The notes: generated from the sequence alone by a model not told the origin. Positions 44,785 to 53,753 are shown, counted from the first letter of the stretch. The stretch is DNA of 64,000 bases from Aquimarina aggregata (GCF_001632745.1 NZ_LQRT01000002.1:682001-746000); one strand, 5' to 3'. Made by a program: numbers and translations.

Positions 44785-46511
44785 ACAGCACTTTTTGTTT
44801 GTTGGCTGATTTTTTCTTGAATTTTTGTTTTCTCTTCTTTCCCGTCTAATTCATCCATTGCTTCGTAGGTTCTAACAAAAAGGTTGTTTAAACCAATTTT
44901 ATCAATCATACCACTACTAAATATAATATCTCTTGTAGGTCCGATTGCTCCTGCAATAATAAGTCTTATTTTTTTAGCTTTTAATTCATCTATTAATTGC
45001 ATCAACATATGAGTAGCACTACTATCAATATAATTAATTGCTTCGGCATTAAGAATAATAGTTCTTAGCGATAATCCTTTGCGCAATATATGCTTCTGAA
45101 GTCGTTTTTTAAAATAATCTTTGTTACCAAAGAATAACTGCGCATCAAATCTTACAATAAGAACATCTTCTCGCTCCTTGTCATTTGTATTAAACCGATT
45201 TATATTTTTAAAGTAATTTGTTCCTTCAATTCTACCCAATACAGCCATATGAGGTTTAGATGTTCTATATATAACAACTATTAAAGAAATTAAGACTCCT
45301 AAAATAATTCCTTCTTTAATTCCTACTGTTAGTGTTATTAAAAAGGTAATTAGCAATAATGCAAATTCATCTTTTCTTGATTTTAAAAGTTGCATAGGAT
45401 ACTTAACATCTATTAATCCAAATACTGCTACCATAATAATTGCTGCCAAAACAGCATTAGGTAAATAATAAAAGAGAGGTGTAAGAAACAGTAATGTTAA
45501 GCCAACAATTATTGCGCTTATTATTGGAGCTATACCTGTTTTAGCTCCAGCTTGCTCATTAACTGCTGTTCTTGAAAAACCACCTGTGGTTGGATATGAC
45601 TGAAATAAGGAACCTATAATATTAGAAGTACCTAGCGCTATTAATTCTTGATTCGAATCCAATTCATAATCGGTATGCTTTTCGGCAACAGCTTTTGCTA
45701 CAGAAATTGCTTCCATAAATGCAATGAGTGCTAGAGTCATTGCAATAGGTAGTAGTTCTGAAATTCTTGAAAATTCTATATTAGGAACCTGAAATTTGGG
45801 TAATCCTTGCGGAATTTCACCCATTATTTTAACACCTATAGTACTCCAACCACTAAAGTACATTAACACAATCCCTAAGACCACGACAACCAAAGCCGCA
45901 GGAAAAGTCTTCTTCACTTTTTTTATGCCTTTGATCAATACTATTGCTACCAATCCAATACATAGAGTGCACCAATTGATATCGGATATATTATCGAAAG
46001 TATTTTTGAAAACAATCTGAATTCGGTTACCCCCAGCTATATCAATTCCCAAAATATGTTTTAACTGACTTAACGCAATAATAATAGCCGCTGCCGATGT
46101 AAACCCACTAATGACAGGTTTTGATAGGAAATTTACAAGAAACCCCATTCGTAATACACCAAGAAACAACTGAATTGCTCCCATAAAAAGAGCTAAAAAT
46201 ATTGCCATTGAAACATACTCATCAATACCAGATAAAGATAATGCCCCTAAACCCGAAGCTACAAGTAACGAATCCATAGCAACAGGACCAACAGCAAGTT
46301 GTCTTGAAGTCCCCATTATAGCATATATAACTTGAGGAATCAATGATGCATACAATCCAAAAATAGGCGGTAAACCTGCAATCATCGCATAGGCCATACC
46401 TTGAGGAATTAGCATAATCCCAACCGTAAGTCCAGCAAAAAGATCACCAGGTAAATATTCTTTTTTATAGGTAGAAAGCCAATCAAAAATGGGGAAAAAT
46501 CGTTTCAACAT
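44781..46511 (-). CDS. SulP-family anion transporter with STAS domain
   Basis: This 576-residue protein has a membrane domain (about 1-430, 'LPGDLFAGLTVGIMLIPQGMAYAMIAGLPP' region and 'SYPTTGGFSRTAVNEQAG' are SulP signatures) and a C-terminal STAS domain (about 445-560, 'INYIDSSATHMLMQLIDEL'). It moves sulfate or a related anion across the inner membrane. In this context it could export sulfite or sulfate made by the persulfide dioxygenase, though direction is not shown by sequence. A perfect GTAAC box precedes it. Confidence 0.94.
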   Translation of the reverse strand: MLKRFFPIFDWLSTYKKEYLPGDLFAGLTVGIMLIPQGMAYAMIAGLPPIFGLYASLIPQVIYAIMGTSRQLAVGPVAMDSLLVASGLGALSLSGIDEYVSMAIFLALFMGAIQLFLGVLRMGFLVNFLSKPVISGFTSAAAIIIALSQLKHILGIDIAGGNRIQIVFKNTFDNISDINWCTLCIGLVAIVLIKGIKKVKKTFPAALVVVVLGIVLMYFSGWSTIGVKIMGEIPQGLPKFQVPNIEFSRISELLPIAMTLALIAFMEAISVAKAVAEKHTDYELDSNQELIALGTSNIIGSLFQSYPTTGGFSRTAVNEQAGAKTGIAPIISAIIVGLTLLFLTPLFYYLPNAVLAAIIMVAVFGLIDVKYPMQLLKSRKDEFALLLITFLITLTVGIKEGIILGVLISLIVVIYRTSKPHMAVLGRIEGTNYFKNINRFNTNDKEREDVLIVRFDAQLFFGNKDYFKKRLQKHILRKGLSLRTIILNAEAINYIDSSATHMLMQLIDELKAKKIRLIIAGAIGPTRDIIFSSGMIDKIGLNNLFVRTYEAMDELDGKEEKTKIQEKISQQTKSAV

Positions 46512-46528
46512 AGTGTATTATTCTTTCT

Positions 46529-46572
46529 CAAAAGTAATTCGGTCAAAGGGCATCAACAGTAACATTTGTTAC
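46529..46572 (-). promoter_or_regulatory. Crp/Fnr-type box and -7 element, SulP promoter
   Basis: The perfect box GTAAC-ATTT-GTTAC is at 46559-46572, with - strand -7 element TACTTTTG at 46529-46536 and 22-bp spacing. Confidence 0.88.
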
Positions 46573-46584
46573 AAAAACTCGACA

Positions 46585-47217
46585 CTAAATTGAAATCACC
46601 TCTATATTGTTTCTGTGTAATTTAATTTTATCTTGATTTTCTAAGTTTTTTAATAATCTTGATATCACAACGCGAGAAGTATGCAACTCATATGCTATCT
46701 CTTGATGGGTATTATGAATAACATTGTTTTTATTTACATTAACCTTATCCCTTAAGTACTTTAAGAGACGCTCATCCATTTTTAAAAAAGCAATACTATC
46801 TATGGTTGACAACATCTCTAGTAAGCGCTCATGATAGCTTTGAAACACAAAACGTCTCCAACTTTTATACTTAGCAGCCCATTCTTCCATTTTTCCTATC
46901 GGAATCATAATCAACTTAGTGTCCATTTCTGCAATGGCTCGTATCTGACTTTTAGTTTCGCCAAGACAACAACTAAGGGTTACAGCACAAGTATCACCAC
47001 GTTCTAAAAAGTATAACAACAATTCATCTCCGTCATTATCATTTCTAAGTATCTTAATCGCCCCACTAATCAGCAATGGCATTACTTTAATATATTGGCC
47101 AATCTCCATAAGTTTAAACCCTTCAGGAACCTCTTTAAACGTTCCAACACGACTGATTTCATCAAGTAAGGCATCTTCAAAAAGGTGCCCATAGCTATCC
47201 TTAAGTTCTTTAATCAT
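46585..47217 (-). CDS. Crp/Fnr-family transcriptional regulator (second paralog)
   Basis: This 210-residue protein has a sensor beta-roll (about 20-120) and a winged helix with 'NTHQEIAYELHTSRVVISRLLKNLENQDKI'. 'SCCLGETK' near residue 88 has adjacent Cys that might sense redox or persulfide, which is inference. Its ATG overlaps the DUF983 stop by 8 bp, and the pair shares a promoter with a GTAAC box, so autoregulation is likely. The paralog at 42114 lacks the Cys pair. Confidence 0.93.
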   Translation of the reverse strand: MIKELKDSYGHLFEDALLDEISRVGTFKEVPEGFKLMEIGQYIKVMPLLISGAIKILRNDNDGDELLLYFLERGDTCAVTLSCCLGETKSQIRAIAEMDTKLIMIPIGKMEEWAAKYKSWRRFVFQSYHERLLEMLSTIDSIAFLKMDERLLKYLRDKVNVNKNNVIHNTHQEIAYELHTSRVVISRLLKNLENQDKIKLHRNNIEVISI

Positions 47218-47617
47218 TTTGTGAATTTACAATCTTTTTGTTAGTGATTTCTTTTTCATATGTAAAGAAAAGGTTTGCCCAAATAATTTTTGATAATGCA
47301 TATAACAGTGGAGATAATAACACCAAAGAACCAAAAATAGATAACAATAATATCCCTGGACCGGCTTCGGGAAATAAAATAGCTTTTAATACCCAAATAC
47401 CAATAAACAAAGCAACTCCTAAACTGTAGACAACATAATAAGACCCTTGATAAAAACTAGGTTCGATAGAATACTTTACATCACATTTTGGGCAATGACT
47501 TTTAACCTTACCCATTGTTGACAAGTTATAAGGATGTCCTTCAAAAAAATCGCCTTCATGGCATCTGGGACATTTCATTCTTAAAATACTATATAGTTTA
47601 GTTCCTTTACCGATCAT
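47210..47617 (-). CDS. DUF983-family membrane protein with zinc-ribbon start
   Basis: This 135-residue protein begins with 'RMKCPRCHEGDFFEGHPY' and 'SHCPKCDVKYSIEPSFYQGSYYV' (split), the two CxxC knuckles of DUF983, followed by two membrane segments at about 60-115. The family is of unknown function and is common next to redox genes. Translation is coupled to the downstream Crp/Fnr gene by an 8-bp overlap. Confidence 0.92.
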   Translation of the reverse strand: MIGKGTKLYSILRMKCPRCHEGDFFEGHPYNLSTMGKVKSHCPKCDVKYSIEPSFYQGSYYVVYSLGVALFIGIWVLKAILFPEAGPGILLLSIFGSLVLLSPLLYALSKIIWANLFFTYEKEITNKKIVNSQND

Positions 47618-47660
47618 ATCTATTATGTTATAGCAAAACTTTTGCTTGAAATTAGATATG

Positions 47661-47704
47661 TAAAGGTATACTTGAAACTCTCTTTGTACAGTAACAAAAG
47701 TTAC
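47661..47704 (-). promoter_or_regulatory. Crp/Fnr-type box and -7 element, DUF983-crp promoter
   Basis: The perfect box GTAAC-AAAA-GTTAC is at 47691-47704. At 22 bp the - strand reads TACCTTTA (47661-47668), one mismatch from TAnnTTTG. Confidence 0.75.
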
Positions 47705-47813
47705 ATACTTAGAGATTTTAACTTAAAAAAAGCACATAAGAAATTTGTTTTGAAGTATCCAAAACAATACTAAAAAAGCTATTTATTTACAACAAAGTAA
47801 CTTTAAACAATAC

Positions 47814-47984
47814 TTAGTGATTTTGATTTTCTGAATTTTCATCTCTTTCTGATGGCAGTAACTCTCCGTTACCGGCTATAGCAAACCGATCTCTTTTGGA
47901 TCCATATCCAAAGTTTGATGATCTTCTATACTTATTTTGAAAATCTGCAAAAATTCTTTTTTTGGTGGGTTTTTCTTTACTCAT
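47814..47984 (-). CDS. 56-residue basic/acidic small protein
   Basis: The frame runs from ATG (47982-47984) to TAA (47814-47816). The product is MSKEKPTKKRIFADFQNK followed by 'YRRSSNFGYGSKRDRFAIAG' and an acidic tail. The charged N-terminus, aromatic-Gly centre and clean start/stop suggest a real small soluble protein, possibly a nucleic-acid or ribosome binder, but no family is recognised. It stands alone, 110 bp upstream (in map terms) of the DUF983 promoter box. Confidence 0.5.
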   Translation of the reverse strand: MSKEKPTKKRIFADFQNKYRRSSNFGYGSKRDRFAIAGNGELLPSERDENSENQNH

Positions 47985-48303
47985 AACTCAACATTTTAGA
48001 TTAATTGGTCTTGACTATCAATCTTCCCTATTCTAAATTTATTACTTTTTTTAATTTTAGACTATCTGTTGATATGACTTTATATTTATTTTATGATCTA
48101 TGTAATCCTAAATCCTACAAAGTCTAAAACAATCTGCGCAAAACCATATACATATTACTTTAAAAGTGTTGCAGATCAAATACATAAGATTAAAACAAAG
48201 TTAATTAGCGTTAATTAACCCGTATTAAAAGGGGTAAAATATCCTAATCCTTTGGAATGATTATTGATTATTTTTATATTGTCACTTAAACATACCCCCT
48301 TTT
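47985..48303. other. Intergenic, upstream of the YceI-like gene
   Basis: About 320 bp without a gene. ACCCCCTTTT occupies 48294-48303 directly before the YceI-like ATG, the same 10-mer found at 7148 and 60653. No GTAAC box is present here. Confidence 0.4.
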
Positions 48304-48903
48304 ATGAAGTTTTCTTTTAGTTTTTTATTTTGCTTATGTAGTTTGACATTAGGATTTGGTCAGCAATTGAATCCTGAAATTACAGCACAACAAATTGAGA
48401 TTAATTATTCTGACACCGATTATACCTTAATCAACGATTTTAAAGGATTAGATTTTGATGAAAAAAATGCGAAAATATCATTCGTCTTTACAGAAGAAGA
48501 TACGTCTGGTACAATCAGCGGATTAGATTTCAGAATTGATTTTAATCCTAATGATGTAGATAATGCCTTTTTTAAGGGGACAGCATTGGTTGAAACGATT
48601 GATACTGATAACTTTTTACGAGATGGCCATTTAATGTGGCAGAAATTCTTTCATAAAAAAAAGTATCCTAAAATCGATTTTCAAAGCAAGCAAGTAGTAG
48701 CTTTTAATGAAAATACTTTTAAGGTTATAGGTACCTTAACTATTAAGGGAACATCAAAAGAGGTAATCATTACATTCTCTCTTGGAGATAATAAATTACT
48801 AGGCAATACGATCATTCACACTAGTGATTTTGGTGTTAACATTCATGATGAGCGTGAGAAAAATAAGCTAGAGATACAATTTCACTTCCCTTTTCTTAAA
48901 TAG
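48304..48903 (+). CDS. YceI-family periplasmic lipid-binding protein
   Basis: This 199-residue protein has a signal peptide (1-19, 'LTLGFGQ'). The mature part follows the YceI lipocalin-like barrel: 'GTISGLDFRIDFNPNDVDNAFFKGTA' (split), 'FLRDGHLMWQKFFHKKKYPKIDFQSKQV' (split; the R/D-x-H-L block) and 'GTLTIKGTSKEVIITFSL'. YceI proteins bind polyisoprenoids or amphiphiles in the periplasm. It is convergent with the type III PKS operon, and a product-binding role is possible but unproven. Confidence 0.9.
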   Translation: MKFSFSFLFCLCSLTLGFGQQLNPEITAQQIEINYSDTDYTLINDFKGLDFDEKNAKISFVFTEEDTSGTISGLDFRIDFNPNDVDNAFFKGTALVETIDTDNFLRDGHLMWQKFFHKKKYPKIDFQSKQVVAFNENTFKVIGTLTIKGTSKEVIITFSLGDNKLLGNTIIHTSDFGVNIHDEREKNKLEIQFHFPFLK

Positions 48904-48922
48904 CAATGCCATTTAATCATTC

Positions 48923-49462
48923 TTAAATTGTAATCGCAAATGCAGCATATTTACCATGATTGGTAAATGAAAAAGGATATTTCATAGTTTTAGCGTTCAC
49001 TAGTAATTGGGGTATATTATTTTGATCTTTTGTAATATGTACAGAAGAAATATTATTTGAACTCATAGTTACAAATTCTGACAACTTAACTTTCAAGTCT
49101 ACTTTTGTGTCAAATATTTTAGAGGTATATGGCAGCGGAATTTTCTTTGCAACACTATATACATACTGCCCTGTTGACTCTACAATTGATCGATATTGTT
49201 CTCCTTGAATGCTAATCAGACCATTTAATGCGCACTCAAAACTTAATGGATTATACCTTGGTGAATGTGCCAAACACCTTTGATGTGCTTTATAACAGGC
49301 TTCTTTCATACTCCAGAATTTCCAAACTTGTAACTCGGGTTTACATGAATCTAAAATAAGCTGCTGTTCAGTTTCGGTAAAGATTTTTTGTAACCATCCT
49401 TTTCGTTGCCAATTACTCTGTTTCTTGGCTAACTCTAGATCTACAATATCATTACCGATCAT
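48923..49462 (-). CDS. 4'-phosphopantetheinyl transferase
   Basis: This 179-residue protein has 'MIGNDIVDLELAKK' (the GxDxVD Mg site) and 'VWKFWSMKEACYKAHQR' (W-S-x-K-E-A-x-x-K). It moves phosphopantetheine from CoA to Ser41 of the ACP encoded just upstream, whose stop overlaps this ATG by 4 bp. It is the last gene of the ten-gene operon. A dedicated transferase strongly suggests that the ACP is not the primary-metabolism one. Confidence 0.93.
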   Translation of the reverse strand: MIGNDIVDLELAKKQSNWQRKGWLQKIFTETEQQLILDSCKPELQVWKFWSMKEACYKAHQRCLAHSPRYNPLSFECALNGLISIQGEQYRSIVESTGQYVYSVAKKIPLPYTSKIFDTKVDLKVKLSEFVTMSSNNISSVHITKDQNNIPQLLVNAKTMKYPFSFTNHGKYAAFAITI

Positions 49463-49713
49463 TTTTCATTTAATTTTTCTTCTATAATTACCAAAGAAGC
49501 TTTAACTGTTAACATTTTTTCCATTGCCTCATTATCAATTTCAATATCAAACTCATCTTCTACATCGAGAATCACATCAACTAAATTTGCTGAATTGATT
49601 TCTAAATCCTGTATAAAATCAGTATCCTCTGTAAGGTTTTCGAGCCCTTCTTGATTCTGAACATAAGGAGTTATAATTGTTTTTAATTTTGAAAGTAATT
49701 CTTCTTTATTCAT
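49459..49713 (-). CDS. Acyl carrier protein
   Basis: This 84-residue acidic four-helix protein has Ser41 in 'DLEINSANLVDVILDVEDEF', where the usual D-S-L is replaced by N-S-A. It carries acyl chains for the ketosynthase, dehydratase and reductase in the same operon. Translation is coupled to the phosphopantetheinyl transferase by an ATGA overlap. Confidence 0.93.
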   Translation of the reverse strand: MNKEELLSKLKTIITPYVQNQEGLENLTEDTDFIQDLEINSANLVDVILDVEDEFDIEIDNEAMEKMLTVKASLVIIEEKLNEK

Positions 49714-49758
49714 AGTATTAATATTCTATTTTTTATTCATAAAATAAGACGACGCAAA

Positions 49759-51033
49759 TTAGCTATATTCTTTAAAAATAATGCACGCATTAACATCTCC
49801 AAAGCCAAAACTTGCTTTTGCCGCTATTTTTACATTAAAATCAATAGTTTGAGTAGGTACTTTATCTCTGTCAATCAATGGTTTTATATCAGGATGAAGA
49901 TCTTCGCAATTAATATTTCCAAAAACAAATCCTTCATTTAGTTGTAAAACAGTAGCCACACTTTCTATGCTACCAGATGCAGCTAAACAGTGACCTATCA
50001 TACTTTTTAATGAATTTATATACGGAAAATCTATTGTACTAACTCCTAAAGCCTCACACCAATTCAAGATTTCGGAACTATCTTTTGTTGTAGCCGTTAG
50101 GTGACCATTAATGAGATCTATATCTTTTGCTTCAATATTCGAATTCTGTACAGCTTTTTTAATACAGTATTGCACCGCCTCACTATTAGGAGCAGTCATA
50201 CTACCTCCATTTCGTTGTCCACCACTATTTACATGGCCACCTAAAATTTCTGCATAGATTTTTGCTCCCCTTTTTTGCGCACTTTCGAGACTTTCTACCA
50301 CTAATGCCCCTGCTCCACTACCGGGAACAAAACCGCTAGCAGTTGCACTCATGGGTCTAGAAGCTTCTGTAGGATTGTCATTATATTTATATGGCAAAAT
50401 ACGCATAGCATCAAATCCACCCCAAACATACGGACCACTATCGCTGGTACTACCGGCAAGAATAATTTCGGCATTACCACTAGCAATTCTATCATATGCC
50501 ATTAAAATAGCTTCTGTTCCTGTACTACAAGCTGAAGAATTTGTGGTTACTACATTTCCACAACCTAACATACCTCCTAAAAAGGCACTAATTCCGCTAG
50601 CCATTGTTTGTATTACTGTTGTACTTCCTAAACGTCGAACGTTACCATCATCTACTTTATAAATGGCATCTCGAAACTTATCTACTCCTAAAATCCCTGT
50701 ACCAAATATTACTCCAACATCCCATAAAGGTATTTCCGAATCATTAGTAGATAGGCCAGCATCTTTCCAAGCATCTAGACCAGCAATTACTCCGTACTCC
50801 ATACCAGAAGCATTCAAACCACGTTGTTGAATAGACGTAAAGTAATTATTTAAATAATCTTTATTATAATTCGGTAAACCAGCAATTTGACATGAAAACT
50901 TTAACTCTTTTAACTGTTCAATAAATCGTATACCGCTTACACCATTATACATCGCACTTTTAAATTCTGAAACGGTCATTCCATTTGGAGAAACAACTCC
51001 TAAACCTGTAATTACAACTCTCCTTTTATTCAT
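49759..51033 (-). CDS. Beta-ketoacyl-ACP synthase (KAS II-like)
   Basis: This 424-residue thiolase-fold enzyme has all three catalytic residues: C169 ('NSSACSTGTEAI'), H311 ('INGHLTATTKDSSE') and H348 ('SMIGHCLAASGS'). It elongates acyl-ACP with malonyl units. The second His block is divergent from FabF (usual GTST), so it belongs to a specialised branch, as in aryl-polyene and resorcinol clusters. No chain-length factor or acyltransferase gene is nearby. It overlaps the alpha/beta hydrolase gene by 8 bp. Confidence 0.92.
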   Translation of the reverse strand: MNKRRVVITGLGVVSPNGMTVSEFKSAMYNGVSGIRFIEQLKELKFSCQIAGLPNYNKDYLNNYFTSIQQRGLNASGMEYGVIAGLDAWKDAGLSTNDSEIPLWDVGVIFGTGILGVDKFRDAIYKVDDGNVRRLGSTTVIQTMASGISAFLGGMLGCGNVVTTNSSACSTGTEAILMAYDRIASGNAEIILAGSTSDSGPYVWGGFDAMRILPYKYNDNPTEASRPMSATASGFVPGSGAGALVVESLESAQKRGAKIYAEILGGHVNSGGQRNGGSMTAPNSEAVQYCIKKAVQNSNIEAKDIDLINGHLTATTKDSSEILNWCEALGVSTIDFPYINSLKSMIGHCLAASGSIESVATVLQLNEGFVFGNINCEDLHPDIKPLIDRDKVPTQTIDFNVKIAAKASFGFGDVNACIIFKEYS

Positions 51034-51925
51034 TATCTACAGCAGAATTTATAATTGATATTATCTTTTTTAATCCTGTTTTTGCTTCTGGCATAAAAGG
51101 TAAAATTGGCCATACATGAGGCATTCCTTCTCCTCTAATCACTTCTATCTCTCCATTACTATTTCGTATTTTCTCGACGAACAATTCCTGATCAGGAGTA
51201 AGAATATCATTTGTAGCCATAAACAAATGAATACTAGGCAACCCCTTAAACTCACCGTAGAGTGGCGATATTAATGGGGTTTTTAACGGTAATTCACCTA
51301 CACACATAAGATTTGCAGATCGAACACCTTTTAAACTAAGTATAGGATCAATAAGATCAACTTTAGGAATATCTACATTAGAGACGCTAGCATCCACAAC
51401 AGGCGTGATTGCGATAAGTCTATTTGGTAACGTGCTACCCTCACTAACAAGACGCTGAGCGAGTGTAAGTATAAGACTTCCACCAGCAGAATCACCCATT
51501 ACTATTATTTTTGAGGGATCATATGATTTTGTAGCTTCTGTATATACTTTGAACACACTATCTGTAATATGTTCTATTTTATTTTCTGGTGCCTTAGGAT
51601 AGTCTACCATCCAAGCACAAATTTTAGATTGATTAGCTATTTTAGCTAGTGCCACCCAATTCTCTCTTGTTGGTCCATAGACAAATGCTCCACCATGACA
51701 ATAGATTAACAAAAAATCACTTTTTAGTTGTTTAGGCTCAAGAAATGTTACTGAACTATCGGCTATTTTTTTAGTTTTAAAACTACAACCAGATAATAGA
51801 AAACTACTTGGTTTATATATATCTTGTTTCCTTTTTTTTACATAGTTTATAGGGTCTTCTGACCATGATTTCTTCTCTCCTTTTAACTTTAGAAATAGTT
51901 TTACTAGTGAATACCCTAAACTCAT
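51026..51925 (-). CDS. HSL-family alpha/beta hydrolase
   Basis: This 299-residue enzyme has 'LIYCHGGAFVYG' (HGG oxyanion block, 77-79), the elbow G-D-S146-A-G-G, and a late 'GEGMPHVWP' supplying His; an Asp in 'ATNDILTPDQ' completes the triad. Within the PKS operon it may release a thioester or trim an acyl intermediate. It is not a classical TE domain. It lies 5 bp after the dehydratase gene and overlaps the ketosynthase gene by 8 bp. Confidence 0.9.
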   Translation of the reverse strand: MSLGYSLVKLFLKLKGEKKSWSEDPINYVKKRKQDIYKPSSFLLSGCSFKTKKIADSSVTFLEPKQLKSDFLLIYCHGGAFVYGPTRENWVALAKIANQSKICAWMVDYPKAPENKIEHITDSVFKVYTEATKSYDPSKIIVMGDSAGGSLILTLAQRLVSEGSTLPNRLIAITPVVDASVSNVDIPKVDLIDPILSLKGVRSANLMCVGELPLKTPLISPLYGEFKGLPSIHLFMATNDILTPDQELFVEKIRNSNGEIEVIRGEGMPHVWPILPFMPEAKTGLKKIISIINSAVDNE

Positions 51926-51930
51926 TTGTT

Positions 51931-52368
51931 TTATTTTTTAAATGCCATTCCGGCTACTGTTCCTTTTGCTACAATAGTATCATTTGCATTATGCATCACT
52001 ACATCACATTTTAGTTTATTAAATCTAAAATATATTTTATTAGCAGTTACTATTACTTTTTCTCCAGGAAAAACGGGCTTATAAAAATCTACTTGGCTAT
52101 TGGTCATTGCCACCTGCCAATTTTCATCATCCCAAGAATCTTTTAACAAATAAATCCCAAGACAGGCCATACCAATTTGCGCCATACATTCTGTCAAGAT
52201 AACTCCTGGAGTAACTGGATTATCTTTAAAATGACCTTTATAGAAAAACTCATCTTCTAAAAACGTATAATGTGCTTTAATGTGTTCTTCATTAACATCA
52301 ATAATTTCATCAACAAACAAGAAAGGTTTCGTATACGGTAGTTTAGATACAATATTCTTTTTAGTCAT
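51931..52368 (-). CDS. FabZ/FabA-like 3-hydroxyacyl-ACP dehydratase
   Basis: This 145-residue hotdog protein is read from ATG 52366-52368; a longer frame would overlap the preceding lipoprotein gene. 'YKGHFKDNPVTPGVILTECMAQ' (split) gives catalytic His46 and the partner Glu60, with 'PFLFVDEIIDV' at the start as in FabZ. It removes water from 3-hydroxyacyl-ACP. With the ketosynthase and FabI-like reductase it could make a special acyl starter; a dedicated ketoreductase is missing from the operon. Confidence 0.9.
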   Translation of the reverse strand: MTKKNIVSKLPYTKPFLFVDEIIDVNEEHIKAHYTFLEDEFFYKGHFKDNPVTPGVILTECMAQIGMACLGIYLLKDSWDDENWQVAMTNSQVDFYKPVFPGEKVIVTANKIYFRFNKLKCDVVMHNANDTIVAKGTVAGMAFKK

Positions 52369-52378
52369 AAGTCCAAAA

Positions 52379-52879
52379 TTAAAAAGCACACCCACTAGGC
52401 AATGGTGCAACTGTTTCTAGAGCATTAGCAAAGGTTTTTTCTAAATCTTCCTCTTTAAATCCTGTAGATACACTTCCTTTAAATACTTTATCTCCATATC
52501 CGCTAGTATTCATATGCGCTCGTATAATTACCACTTGATCTTTAGTTATCGAAATGGGACCTCCGGATCTTACAAAAGGCTGTTCATTTACATGACTATG
52601 CGCCAAAATTCTTCTGTATAGCAATGTTTCATTCTCTGTAATTACTTCCCACCAATCAGCATACTGATTACATCCTGTATCAGGGCTTTTAATCCCAACA
52701 CTGAAAGAGTACGAATTTTCATTTCCACTCACAGAAACACTAACTACAGCTGCTGCAGTATTATCATTAGTTATTGGCGGGTTATTGTCTGCTATATCCA
52801 TGGTATTATCCTCTTTACATGATACTATATAAAATAGTATTGGTAAGAGTAAGATGAGTATACTTTTCATTTTTTTCAT
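52379..52879 (-). CDS. Lipoprotein of unknown function inside the PKS operon
   Basis: This 166-residue protein has a signal peptide and lipobox (YIVSC, Cys21), then an acidic Asp/Asn-rich linker, which favours export to the outer membrane. The mature part has two Cys (in 'DTGCNQYADWWEV' and the C-terminal 'LPSGCAF') that may pair. No known domain is seen. A lipoprotein in a biosynthetic operon suggests transport or surface binding of the product, which is inference. Confidence 0.75.
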   Translation of the reverse strand: MKKMKSILILLLPILFYIVSCKEDNTMDIADNNPPITNDNTAAAVVSVSVSGNENSYSFSVGIKSPDTGCNQYADWWEVITENETLLYRRILAHSHVNEQPFVRSGGPISITKDQVVIIRAHMNTSGYGDKVFKGSVSTGFKEEDLEKTFANALETVAPLPSGCAF

Positions 52880-52921
52880 TTTTTATTCTCTAAAACTGTC
52901 ATTACTAGACTTAGACTATCG

Positions 52922-53713
52922 TTAGTTCAAATGTTCACCTCCATTTACTGGGATTACACATCCATTAATCCATGCTGCTTCATCTTTACAGAATAAATAT
53001 ACTGTATTAGCCACATCTATAGCTGTAGTAATACGATTAAAAGGATTGCGATCAATGCTATGTGCTACAATTTGTTCATAACCAGGAATCATACGCAACG
53101 ATTGTGTATCTACTGCACCAGGTTGTAAGCAATTGGCTTTAATACCATATGGAGCAAACTCTAAGGCTATACTTCTAGTAATCGCTTCTAAAGCTACTTT
53201 GGCAGCAGAAACAGCTGCATAATTTTCCCAAGCTTTTGTATTTCCTTCACTAGTAAAAGAAATAACCCTAGTATCTTTAGCAAATAAATCTTTATCAAAA
53301 ACTAATTTTACCCAATCATAAAGACTAATAGCCATAGCATCAATTGTTAAATGAAAATCATGATTTTTTAAGATGTGCTTTGAATTCACCATAGGTTTTA
53401 AATTACCTTTGGCAATGCTATGTATCAGAGTTTTTATTTTTCCGTCTTTTATTTTTTCTTTTATATCGACTATAACTTCTGCCTGTTTTTCGGGTTTTAA
53501 TAAATCGGTATTATATGTTAATAATTGTACTCCGTGATCAAGAATTTCTTTAAAATCGCTTTTTATGGTATTTATTTCACTTTTTCGATTTCTATGAACA
53601 ATGATAATATGCATACCATGTTTTGCCAGTTTTTTTCCTGTCGCAAGACCTAAACCACTGCTTCCACCAAGTATAAGAGCCCATTCATTTTTATCAGCAA
53701 AGTCTTTGTACAT
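52922..53713 (-). CDS. FabI-like SDR (enoyl reductase type)
   Basis: This 263-residue SDR has 'LILGGSSGLGLATGKKLA' (cofactor loop) and Y165-x6-K172, the FabI/FabL spacing rather than the classical Y-x3-K, then 'NCLQPGAVDTQSL' and 'WINGCVIPVNGGEHLN'. It probably reduces an enoyl-ACP made by the dehydratase, though reduction of a keto group cannot be excluded. It lies between the type III PKS and the lipoprotein with short gaps, in the same direction. Confidence 0.9.
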   Translation of the reverse strand: MYKDFADKNEWALILGGSSGLGLATGKKLAKHGMHIIIVHRNRKSEINTIKSDFKEILDHGVQLLTYNTDLLKPEKQAEVIVDIKEKIKDGKIKTLIHSIAKGNLKPMVNSKHILKNHDFHLTIDAMAISLYDWVKLVFDKDLFAKDTRVISFTSEGNTKAWENYAAVSAAKVALEAITRSIALEFAPYGIKANCLQPGAVDTQSLRMIPGYEQIVAHSIDRNPFNRITTAIDVANTVYLFCKDEAAWINGCVIPVNGGEHLN

Positions 53714-53753
53714 AATTTAGGTTTATATATTCTAAAATGAAATTACTATTTAT

